A DNA stretch of 16,601 bases from Collinsella aerofaciens (GTDB lineage Bacteria; Actinomycetota; Coriobacteriia; Coriobacteriales; Coriobacteriaceae), in NCBI GenBank assembly GCA_905213725.1, contig CAJMJM010000028.1, positions 1 through 16,601 on the forward strand, in the 5' to 3' direction. This document shows, piece by piece, positions 6,969-13,544 of this stretch. Under the pieces are notes generated by a model. That model was given only the letters and a program-made list of their open reading frames with translations. It was not told the DNA's origin and searched no databases. Every line of letters starts with the position of its first letter. Positions within the stretch are counted from its first letter, which is position 1. A program made the translations under genes and the position numbers.

Positions 6969-7063
6969 AATTTCGTGTACTTCAGATACATAGTTTAGTA
7001 CGATTTCATGTACTTGGAATACACGAAATAGTGGAAAAGTGTGTATCTGAAGTACACGAAATT
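6969..7063. repeat. Three palindromic repeats at 33-bp period upstream of ATPase gene 2
   Basis: Core TGTA-N7-TACA occurs at 6976-6990, 7009-7023 and 7042-7056, with centres at 6983, 7016 and 7049, exactly 33 bp apart. The outer units (6969-6990 and 7042-7063) are perfect 22-bp inverted copies of each other. The middle unit carries both flanks, ATTTCATGTA and TACACGAAAT, as a near-perfect 27-bp palindrome (7003-7029). The array lies just before the ribosome binding site of the minus-strand ATPase gene. A weak TAAACT -10 candidate sits between the first and second units. Likely operator or recognition sites. Confidence 0.8.
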
Positions 7064-7149
7064 GCACTGCTGGAGCTTGCAGGCGGATAAACACTACTCG
7101 TATGGGACGGTTTTCACCGGTTGCTCGCCACCTTGGGCTATGTTCGCCC

Positions 7150-8403
7150 CTATGCCTGCATCCGGGGCTGTGCTGATTGACGACGGCGCTCCCAGCGAGC
7201 CAACTTAATCGTCACCAGCGTGAGCGCCCAGGCCACAAGCGAGAACACGGCACCGACCGCGCCTACATATGCAATGCCAACTCCGCTTACCACGGCGCCG
7301 CCCACTGCGGTGCCAAACGAGATGCCGACGTTAAACGCCATGGGCTCAACCGAACTTGCGAGTACCATCGACTTGGGATGGCGGCTGCGTGCCACGTCCA
7401 TAAAGTGCGTGATGCACGACACCGAGAACAGGTACATGAGCATCGCCAGGCTAAAGACAAAGACCAGCGCGAGCGGCATGGCGGCGCCCACGGCAAACAG
7501 CCCGAGCAGTGCCGCCGCCTGCAGCACAAACGTAACCAGCAGCGCCTTCATGCCAAAACGCGCATCGATCCATCCGCCCAGGATGTTCGAGATCAGGCAG
7601 AACACGCCATAGGCCATAAGTGTGGTGCTCGCCTGAACGGTATCCATGCCCAGCACCTGCTCCAGATAAGGCGTCACGTAGCCGTAGAATACGTAGACCG
7701 AGCCCACGCCAAACAAGAAGATGAGCATGCCGGTGATGATACTCGGCTCGCGTAGTAGCCCCGCCTGCTCGCGGAAGGTGGCGGGCTCATCGGTCTGCCC
7801 GGCGCGAGGCATAAACGCCACGAGCGCGCTACAGATCAAAACGGCAAAGGTCAGCGTGCCGTACATGGCCACGTGCCAATCGAGTGTGTCGGCCACAAAC
7901 TTGCCAATCGAGGTCACAAAGACCATCGCCACGGAAAACGCGCCGTACACGACCGAGATGGCAAGTGAGGTTTGCTGCGGGGATAGCAGCTCAGGGATGT
8001 ACGTCACGCCCACGGCGAGCAGCGCACCCGAGACAGAGCCCAGGACAATGCGTGAGATAAACAGCACCTGGAAGTTGGGAGCCAACGCCATGACCAGGTT
8101 GCCGAGCACAAAGACGACGCTATAGCACACGAGCAGCTGGTAGCGGCGGAATCGCCCCGTGCTGAGCGCGAGCACCGGCGTCGCGATAGCGTAGACGAGC
8201 GCAAACACGCTGATGAGCTGGCCCGCAGTGGCAAGTGATATGCCGAGTTCCGTTGCCAAGTCGCTTTCGATGCCGATGACCACGAACTCGGAGCAGCCGA
8301 GCGAGAATCCCAACAGCACGAGCAGCGCCAGGCAGAGCTTGGTGCGCGCGGGGGAGAGCGCGGCGGCGGTTGGCTTACTTTTAGGCGTGGTTGCGGCGGT
8401 CAA
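7150..8403 (-). CDS. MFS transporter, DHA1 (AraJ/PbuE-like) efflux family
   Basis: 417 residues with about 12 hydrophobic segments. The first helix carries SEFVVIGIESDLATELGIS and the second TAGQLISVFALVYAIATPVL, the pattern of DHA1 drug or sugar efflux proteins such as AraJ and PbuE. Members use the proton gradient to export small molecules across the membrane. No ATG precedes the first helix in frame. TTG at 8403 is chosen because GGAG (8415-8412) sits 8 nt upstream; GTG at 8412 is the alternative. A far-upstream start near 8832 would run through a palindrome and the next gene. The gene is divergent from the prFMN cluster and shares its 160-bp intergenic region. Substrate unknown. Confidence 0.87.
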   Translation of the reverse strand: MTAATTPKSKPTAAALSPARTKLCLALLVLLGFSLGCSEFVVIGIESDLATELGISLATAGQLISVFALVYAIATPVLALSTGRFRRYQLLVCYSVVFVLGNLVMALAPNFQVLFISRIVLGSVSGALLAVGVTYIPELLSPQQTSLAISVVYGAFSVAMVFVTSIGKFVADTLDWHVAMYGTLTFAVLICSALVAFMPRAGQTDEPATFREQAGLLREPSIITGMLIFLFGVGSVYVFYGYVTPYLEQVLGMDTVQASTTLMAYGVFCLISNILGGWIDARFGMKALLVTFVLQAAALLGLFAVGAAMPLALVFVFSLAMLMYLFSVSCITHFMDVARSRHPKSMVLASSVEPMAFNVGISFGTAVGGAVVSGVGIAYVGAVGAVFSLVAWALTLVTIKLARWERRRQSAQPRMQA

Positions 8404-8461
8404 GGTTGTCACTCCAATGTCGCATGAATAAGCGGGATTCACTTCCTGCAACTCTAACAGA

Positions 8462-8492
8462 ATGTGACAAAGGGGCAGTCCCTTTGTCACAT
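8462..8492. repeat. REP-like palindrome, best-preserved copy
   Basis: ATGTGACAAAGGG (8462-8474) and CCCTTTGTCACAT (8480-8492) are perfect 13-bp arms around GCAGT. It lies between the divergent MFS and LpdD-NUDIX genes. The right arm contains the -35 box of the promoter for the downstream gene. Confidence 0.85.
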
Positions 8493-8512
8493 GGAGGGCT
8501 TGCCTGTATAGT
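8484..8512 (+). promoter_or_regulatory. Promoter of the LpdD-NUDIX gene
   Basis: TTGTCA (8484-8489), a 17-nt spacer and TATAGT (8507-8512). The predicted start is near 8519, about 46 nt before the chosen ATG. The -35 box lies wholly inside the palindrome arm. Confidence 0.65.
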
Positions 8513-8564
8513 CGCAATACAGGCGAAGATGGTCTCAGGTACATCGCAAGCGGCAGGAGAGCCC

Positions 8565-9512
8565 ATGGGTATGCACACGACAAAGGTTGCAGTGGGCGAG
8601 GGCAAGTTTGCGCTCGAGGCCCAGCTGACGGTGACGCCGCGAGGCATGGCGGTGTACGCCTGCTCGCCGGAGTTTGCGCACCTGGGCGCCACGGCGCAGG
8701 CCATTCCGCGCCCCGAGCCCGGCCGTACGGCAACGGTGAGCATCCTGGCCGTTCCGTGCCATCGAGACGAGATCCCGGCGCACGATATCGCGGCGGCGCT
8801 GGCCACGCGCTTTGGCGTGCCGGTAGTTGCAAGCACGGGTTTTCATGTTGAACAAGCGAGCGGTGACGACCTGCAGCGCGTGCTCGACACCACCAAGGAG
8901 CTCATCGCCGCGCTCGAGGAAGCCGCAGCCCGCATTCTGCGCGCCGGCTGGGATGAGGGCGGTGCGGGCGCCGAGGTCGTGGCGGTCGATGCTGCGACCG
9001 GCGAGGCGCTTGGCCCCGTCGACCGCATCGAGGCCCATGCTGGTGAGGGCATCCTGCATCAGGCATTTCTGACGCTTTTGGTCGAGGGCCGGGGCGAAGA
9101 CGCGCGCCTGCTGCTCTGTCGCCGCAGTCCGCTCAAGCGCCTGTGGGGCGGGGTGCTGGCCGATAGCTGCGCCGGCCATCCGCTCCCCGGGGAAGACGTC
9201 GCGGCCGCCACGGCGCGCCGCATCAACGAAGAGCTCGGCATTACGCGCGAGCCCGATCAGCTCAAGCACCTCGGACACGTGGTGTACCGCGAGGACCACG
9301 GCGACGGTCGCTGCGAGTGCGAATGGTGCGAGGTCTACCTTGCCCATGTTGAGCCGGGCGAGCTGCATATCAACCAAGAGGAGATCTCGGAAGTGCGTCG
9401 CGTGGCTCCGTCCGAGCTCAAAGGCTACCTGCAGGGTCACCCCGAGCAGCTGGCCCCCTGGCTCCGCGAGGCCCTCGGCGACCCATTCATCCGCACGGCC
9501 CTCGCTATGTAA
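8565..9512 (+). CDS. LpdD-like prenylated-flavin chaperone domain fused to IPP-isomerase-like NUDIX domain
   Basis: 315 residues in two domains. Residues 5-125 resemble LpdD, the small third component of gallate-type decarboxylase systems: FAHLGATAQAIPRP, TVSILAVPCHRDEI, and VVASTGFHVEQASGDDLQRVL. Residues 150-310 are a NUDIX domain of the IPP isomerase/YfcD-like branch. His158 and His165 align with metal ligands of E. coli Idi, as do His205 and Glu251/Glu253. However, the catalytic Cys position holds Ala203 (SCAGHP), with Cys202 one residue earlier. The NUDIX box G204-x5-E210-x7-RRINEELGI is almost canonical. Domain identity is from memory of the families. Probable role: processing the dimethylallyl donor for UbiX and helping prFMN delivery to UbiD (inference). 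ATG 8565 has AGGAG 5 nt upstream. Confidence 0.75.
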   Translation: MGMHTTKVAVGEGKFALEAQLTVTPRGMAVYACSPEFAHLGATAQAIPRPEPGRTATVSILAVPCHRDEIPAHDIAAALATRFGVPVVASTGFHVEQASGDDLQRVLDTTKELIAALEEAAARILRAGWDEGGAGAEVVAVDAATGEALGPVDRIEAHAGEGILHQAFLTLLVEGRGEDARLLLCRRSPLKRLWGGVLADSCAGHPLPGEDVAAATARRINEELGITREPDQLKHLGHVVYREDHGDGRCECEWCEVYLAHVEPGELHINQEEISEVRRVAPSELKGYLQGHPEQLAPWLREALGDPFIRTALAM

Positions 9513-9518
9513 AAAAGA

Positions 9519-9535
9519 CAGTCCCTTTGCCACAT
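9519..9535. repeat. Half REP unit after the LpdD-NUDIX gene
   Basis: CAGTCCCTTTGCCACAT, the right half of the TGTGACAAA palindrome with one T-to-C change, starting 6 nt after the stop codon. As at 4979, the left arm is absent and a long hairpin follows. Confidence 0.6.
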
Positions 9536-9537
9536 CC

Positions 9538-9604
9538 AAACCGTCACAACATTCGGCGAAAATCTCGAAAACGAGGAAAAGCGTCGAATGTTGTGACGGT
9601 TTTT
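9538..9604. terminator. 21-bp hairpin terminator
   Basis: AAACCGTCACAACATTCGGCG (9538-9558) pairs with 9582-9602 over 21 positions with a single wobble. The loop carries CTCG-AAAA-CGAG (9564-9575). A run of five T (9600-9604) closes it on the plus strand. It should end transcription of the LpdD-NUDIX gene. Confidence 0.7.
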
Positions 9605-9647
9605 GTCTAGGGAATCGCTTCTCATCCAAAAAATCCGCTTGACTGTA

Positions 9648-9709
9648 TTGCCGCAACACAGCGCAACGTAAGGGGTGTCCGATAACGGGCGCCCCTTTTT
9701 AAGCGGCAA
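9648..9709 (+). terminator. Nested leader hairpins with intrinsic terminator before the transporter gene
   Basis: Inner stem GGGGTGTCCG / CGGGCGCCCC (9672-9681 / 9686-9695, loop ATAA, two wobbles) is followed by TTTTT (9696-9700). An outer stem TTGCCGC / GCGGCAA (9648-9654 / 9703-9709) encloses it. It lies 45 bp before the transporter ATG, downstream of a TTGACT -35-like sequence (9639-9644) that has no good -10. It could be a second terminator or an attenuator in the transporter leader. No known riboswitch class was recognised. Confidence 0.6.
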
Positions 9710-9753
9710 CATGGCTGCGAATTCGGAGCGCCCCCAACAAGAAAGGTGGGGAG

Positions 9754-11211
9754 ATGGAAGCGGAAAAGAAGGCGTTTAAGATCACCAAGCGCGAAATTGG
9801 CTTTGTGCTGGGTATCGTTGTCTTTTTGCTGGTGAAGTTTCTTCCTTTGGCGGAGCTGAGCTCGACGGGCGAGGTCACGGTCGGCGGTCAGTCCTGTCTG
9901 GCACTGACGCTCGCCACGGTGGTGTTCTGGGCATGCGGCGTGGCACAGCCGGGCTTTGTGGGCCTGCTCTACTGCGCACTGCTCGTCCTGTTCAAGGTGT
10001 GCGTGGACGACACGGGCGCCGCGAGCATCTCGGCGACGGTCGCCTCCACGTTTAGCTCGTGGACCAAGGCCACCATGTGGCTCGTCATCGGCGCCTACCT
10101 CATCGCCAGCGCGGTCAAGGAGTCGGGCCTGGGCGAGCGCATCGCCTACGCGTTCATGCTCAAGTTCGTGCGCGACGCCAAGTCGCTCATCATCTCGATC
10201 TTCGCGCTCACCTTTGTGCTGTCGCTGCTGATCCCGCATCCGTTCCCCCGCGCCTTCCTCATCCTCGCCGTCGTCTCGGTCATCGCCGAGTCCGCCGGCT
10301 ACGGTGACGACGACAAGGGCAAGCTCGGCTTCCTCGTGTTTGCCGCTGCCGCCCCGGGTTCCATGTTCTTCCTGACGGGCGACTCCACGCTTAACCCGCT
10401 CGTTGCGCAGTACAGTGCCGAGGCCGGCGGCATGAGCCCGTCCTTCGTCGACTGGTTCCTGTACATGAGCGTGCCTATGCTGGTTGCGCTGCTGTGCACC
10501 CTGTTCCTGGGCCTTTTCCTCTTTAAGCCCAGCAAGGAGCTCGTCTACGATCGCGAGCAGATCGTGGCCAAGCAGGCCGCGCTCGGCAAGCTCTCCGTCA
10601 AGGAGATCCGCACCATCGTGTGGCTTGTCATCGCCATCGCGCTGTGGCTCACCGTCTCGGGCGACTATATCGGCTGGGTCACCCTGGCCATTGGCGTTGC
10701 TCTCGCCATGCCCATCATCGGCGAAGTCCTCACTCCCGCCAGCTGGAACGCTGTCGACATCAAGTCCCTCATGTTCCTGACGGCCGCCATGGCCGTGGGC
10801 TCCGTGGGCGGTGCCACCGGCATGAACGCCTGGATCGCCGACGTCGTGCTCCCCAGCTCCGTGCCTGAGAACATCTTCCTGTTCGCCCTGCTCGTCGCCG
10901 CGCTTTCCATGATCATCCACATGTTCATGGGCTCGGTCATGGCCGTGCTCGGCGTGTGCGTGCCGGCATTTATCAGCTTTGCCGCCGGCTCCAGCGTGAG
11001 CCCACTCGCCGTGGCGCTCATCGTCTTCACGTCCATCAACATCCACTACATCCTGCCGTTCCATAACCTGCCGATCCTTATCGGCGAAGGCAAGGACGCC
11101 GGCGGCTACACCTCCAAAGAGGCTATGCGCATGGGCATCCCCCTCACCGCGGTCGTCTTTGTCGTCGTGCTGGTCGAGGCCGCCTGGTTCCACCTCTTTG
11201 GCCTGATGTAA
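9754..11211 (+). CDS. SLC13/DASS-type anion:sodium symporter
   Basis: 485 residues with many hydrophobic segments, typical of the divalent anion:Na+ symporter (SLC13) family in the inner membrane. Recognisable blocks are SSWTKATMWLVIGAYLIAS with ESGLGERIAYAF, then PHPFPRAFLILAVVSV, then FFLTGDSTLNPLVAQYS, and late SINIHYILPFHNLPILIGEG. These match the paired ion/substrate loops of the family. Known members carry di- and tricarboxylates, sulfate or related anions. Its place before ubiD and ubiX suggests uptake of a carboxylated substrate for the decarboxylase, or exchange with its product; this is inference. ATG 9754 has AAAGGTGGGGAG upstream. Strong C-ending codon bias, shared with ubiD, suggests high expression. 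Confidence 0.82.
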   Translation: MEAEKKAFKITKREIGFVLGIVVFLLVKFLPLAELSSTGEVTVGGQSCLALTLATVVFWACGVAQPGFVGLLYCALLVLFKVCVDDTGAASISATVASTFSSWTKATMWLVIGAYLIASAVKESGLGERIAYAFMLKFVRDAKSLIISIFALTFVLSLLIPHPFPRAFLILAVVSVIAESAGYGDDDKGKLGFLVFAAAAPGSMFFLTGDSTLNPLVAQYSAEAGGMSPSFVDWFLYMSVPMLVALLCTLFLGLFLFKPSKELVYDREQIVAKQAALGKLSVKEIRTIVWLVIAIALWLTVSGDYIGWVTLAIGVALAMPIIGEVLTPASWNAVDIKSLMFLTAAMAVGSVGGATGMNAWIADVVLPSSVPENIFLFALLVAALSMIIHMFMGSVMAVLGVCVPAFISFAAGSSVSPLAVALIVFTSINIHYILPFHNLPILIGEGKDAGGYTSKEAMRMGIPLTAVVFVVVLVEAAWFHLFGLM

Positions 11212-11353
11212 GCGGTCGAGCGCCCCGGCTGTAAGCAGCCAAGCGCTTGAACTTCGAGTGGTCGAGCGCTCCATTTGTGAGCGCCGCGGCCCCATTACGT
11301 TACCCCGTCCGGCGGCACCCCGTCGCCGGACACTCTCCCGAAAGGAGTACGCC
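11212..11353 (+). other. Structured intergenic leader between transporter and ubiD
   Basis: A 142-bp gap with several potential hairpins. GGCTG/CAGCC sits inside an AGCGC/GCGCT stem near 11225-11248. GCGCTC/GAGCGC follows near 11266-11284. GTCCGGCG/CGCCGGAC (11307-11314 / 11324-11331) lies 9 nt before the ubiD ribosome binding site. GGTCGAGCGC occurs twice. A weak TTGTGA / TACGTT pair (11275, 11296) has a short 15-nt spacer. No known riboswitch was recognised. Confidence 0.4.
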
Positions 11354-12841
11354 ATGTCCACTACCGATGCTTCCCAGATCCACGACCTGCGTTCCGCGCT
11401 CGACTTTTTGCGTGAGATGCCGGGCCAGCTGCTCGAGACCGACACCCAGGTCGATCCCGATGCCGAGGTCTCGGGCGTCTACCGTCACGTCGGTGCTGGC
11501 GGCACCGTCATGCGCCCGACCAAAGAGGGTCCGGCGATGGTCTTCAACAACGTCAAGGGCTTTGACGACGCCAAGGTCTGCATCGGTATGCTTGCCAGCC
11601 GCAAGCGCGTTGCCGCCCTGCTCGACCTGGACGAGGAGCACCTGGGCCTCGAGATCGGCAAGCGCTTCGAGAACCTGATCGCCCCCGAGCAGATCGCCGA
11701 GGGCAAGCACGTCGACTGCCAGGAGGTCGTGTACAAGGCGACCGACGAGGGCTTTGACCTGCGCAAGATCGTTCCCGCTCCCACCAACACGCCCGTTGAC
11801 GGCGGCCCCTACATCACCATGGGCCTCGCCTATGGCACGAGCCCCGATGGCACCCAGTCCGACGTAACCATCCACCGCTTCTCCTGCGTCGACAAGGACA
11901 AGCTCGCCATGTGGATCACCCCGGGCAGCCGTCACCTGGGTGCGTTCTTTGACGAGTACTGCCAGCGCGGCGAGGATATGCCCATCTCCATCTCCATCGG
12001 CCTGGACCCCGCCGTGTACATGTGCTGCGGCTTCGAGGCTCCCACCACGCCGCTCGGCTTCAACGAGCTGCAGATCGCCGGCGCCCTGCGCGGCCGCGCC
12101 GTCGAGCTTGCCGACTGCGTCACCGTTCCGCAGAAGTGCATTGCCAATGCCGAGTACGTGCTCGAGGGCTACCTCATGCACGACGAGACCATCAACGAGG
12201 ATGTCAACGGCCACGGCTACGCCATGCCCGAGTTCCCCGGCTACACCGGTGGCGCCAAGGTCTGCCCGGTGATCAAGATCACCGCCGTCACCACGCGCGT
12301 CAACCCCATTATGGAGAGCTGCATCGGCCCTTCGCACGAGCACGTGTCCATGGCCGGTATCCCCACCGAGGCCTCCATCTACAAGATGGTCGAGACCGCT
12401 ATCCCGGGCCGCCTGCTCAACGTTCACGCCGCTCCCTGCGGTGGCGGCAAGTTCGTTGCCATCATGCAGTTCAAGAAGTCGAGCAAAAATGACGAGGGCC
12501 GTCAGCGCAACGCCGCCATGCTCGCCTTCTCGGCGTTCTCCGAGCTCAAGCACGTCATCCTTGTCGACGAGGATGTCGACATCTTCGATATGAGCGACGT
12601 GATGTGGGCCATGACCACGCGCTTCCAGGCCGACGTGGACCTCATCACCATCCCCGGTTGCCACTGCCACGTGCTCGATCCGTCCAACGACCCCGCGTTC
12701 GATCCTTCGATCCGCGAGCACGGTATCGCCTGCAAGGCCATCTTCGACTGCACGGTTCCGTTTAACCTCAAGAAGAACTTCATCCGCTCGCAGTTCATGG
12801 AGATCGACAAGGACAAGTGGGCCGCCGAGCTCGCCTTCTAG
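11354..12841 (+). CDS. ubiD: UbiD-family prenylated-FMN-dependent decarboxylase (LpdC-like)
   Basis: 495 residues, normal for UbiD. The family performs reversible, non-oxidative decarboxylation of aromatic or unsaturated acids using prenylated FMN. Visible landmarks: TIHRFSC (172-178) with Arg175 matching the catalytic Arg; PGSRHLGAFFDEY (190-202); GFNELQIAGALRG (235-247); and YAMPEFPGYTGGAK (289-302), where Glu293 matches the second catalytic Glu of Fdc1. The first Glu of the Fdc1 EGPFGE motif is not present here (Gly288). I recall gallate/protocatechuate-type enzymes also carrying an AMPEFPGY segment, so a hydroxybenzoate substrate is favoured but unproven. ATG 11354 has AAAGGAG 6 nt upstream. 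ubiX follows after 33 bp, so they are probably one operon. Codon bias suggests strong expression. Confidence 0.93.
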   Translation: MSTTDASQIHDLRSALDFLREMPGQLLETDTQVDPDAEVSGVYRHVGAGGTVMRPTKEGPAMVFNNVKGFDDAKVCIGMLASRKRVAALLDLDEEHLGLEIGKRFENLIAPEQIAEGKHVDCQEVVYKATDEGFDLRKIVPAPTNTPVDGGPYITMGLAYGTSPDGTQSDVTIHRFSCVDKDKLAMWITPGSRHLGAFFDEYCQRGEDMPISISIGLDPAVYMCCGFEAPTTPLGFNELQIAGALRGRAVELADCVTVPQKCIANAEYVLEGYLMHDETINEDVNGHGYAMPEFPGYTGGAKVCPVIKITAVTTRVNPIMESCIGPSHEHVSMAGIPTEASIYKMVETAIPGRLLNVHAAPCGGGKFVAIMQFKKSSKNDEGRQRNAAMLAFSAFSELKHVILVDEDVDIFDMSDVMWAMTTRFQADVDLITIPGCHCHVLDPSNDPAFDPSIREHGIACKAIFDCTVPFNLKKNFIRSQFMEIDKDKWAAELAF

Positions 12842-12874
12842 TAAGTAGCCCTACCAAGTAGTTAAGGAGTTGTC

Positions 12875-13453
12875 ATGCCTGAGTCTTCTGTTCGTCCCCG
12901 TCGCATTGTCGTTGGCGTGTCTGGCGCCAGCGGTGCGGCACTGGGCCTTGAATGCCTCAAATGCCTGCGCCAGGCCGGCGCTGAGTCGGCGCTTGTCGTC
13001 ACGCGCGGGGGAGAGATCACCATCGAGCAGGAGCTCGGCATGACGCTCGACGAGTTTGCGTGCTATGCCGATGTGGTCTACGACAACAAGAACATTGGCG
13101 CTGCCATCGCAAGCGGCACCTATCCGGTCGACGGCATGATCGTGGCTCCCTGCTCCATGAAGACGCTCGCCGGCATCGCGAGCGGCTACAGCGAAAACCT
13201 GTTGCTGCGTGCGGCCGATGTGCAGATGAAAGAGCAGCGCCGCCTGGTGCTTATGGTGCGCGAGACGCCCTTCAGTGCGATCCATGTCGACAACATGGCA
13301 CGCCTGGCGCGCGTGCCGGGCGTCATGCTCATGCCGCCCATGCTCACGTTTTACAACGGCCCCGCCACGCTCGATGAGGCGGTGCATCACATCGCCGCCA
13401 AGGCACTCGAGGCCGTCGGCGTGTCGTGCGCCAACTATAAGCGCTGGTCATAG
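12875..13453 (+). CDS. ubiX: UbiX flavin prenyltransferase
   Basis: 192 residues, full length. It makes prenylated FMN from reduced FMN and dimethylallyl (pyro)phosphate, the cofactor of UbiD enzymes. Motifs: GVSGASGA (14-21) at the flavin/phosphate site; APCSMKTLAGIASGYSENLL; the RAADVQMKEQRRLVL segment; VRETPFSAIHVDNM; and PPMLTFYN near the C-terminus. All expected blocks are present, so the enzyme looks intact. ATG 12875 has AAGGAG upstream and lies 33 bp after ubiD. An 11-bp terminator follows at 13487, so the operon ends here. Confidence 0.96.
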   Translation: MPESSVRPRRIVVGVSGASGAALGLECLKCLRQAGAESALVVTRGGEITIEQELGMTLDEFACYADVVYDNKNIGAAIASGTYPVDGMIVAPCSMKTLAGIASGYSENLLLRAADVQMKEQRRLVLMVRETPFSAIHVDNMARLARVPGVMLMPPMLTFYNGPATLDEAVHHIAAKALEAVGVSCANYKRWS

Positions 13454-13486
13454 GCATCTTTAGGGTAGGATACGAGTAGTGTTTGA

Positions 13487-13516
13487 GCCCGCTGCCCCTG
13501 TGGGCGGCGGGCTTTT
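13487..13516 (+). terminator. Intrinsic terminator after ubiX
   Basis: GCCCGCTGCCC (13487-13497) pairs with GGGCGGCGGGC (13502-13512) over 11 positions with one wobble, loop CTGT, followed by TTTT. It ends the ubiD-ubiX transcript and lies 29 bp before merR. Confidence 0.8.
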
Positions 13517-13544
13517 CGTGTCAAAGGGTGTGTCGGGAGGACCT

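Noticed and set aside
6867..7094. Small minus-strand frame with apparent 11-residue repeats (QFRVLQIH, FRVFQVHEI, NYVSEVHEI)
   Set aside because: The peptide repeat is only the 33-bp DNA repeat read in frame. It overlaps the ATPase start and has no ribosome binding site of its own.
8391..8564. Upstream start of the LpdD-NUDIX gene at 8391
   Set aside because: It would translate through the MFS start and the REP palindrome. ATG 8565 has AGGAG at 5 nt and matches the start of the conserved domain, and the promoter lies at 8484-8512.
8404..8832. Upstream extension of the MFS transporter to about 8832
   Set aside because: It would run through the REP palindrome and antisense to the LpdD-like domain, adds no membrane helix, and makes the protein far longer than the family.
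9622..11445. 607-codon minus-strand open frame over the transporter
   Set aside because: It is an antisense shadow caused by C-ending codons. Its translation is a His/Asp/Glu/Arg-rich low-complexity string, while the plus strand has clear membrane helices and SLC13 motifs.
11300..12721. 473-codon minus-strand open frame over ubiD
   Set aside because: Another antisense shadow of strongly biased codons; the plus strand carries conserved UbiD motifs throughout.
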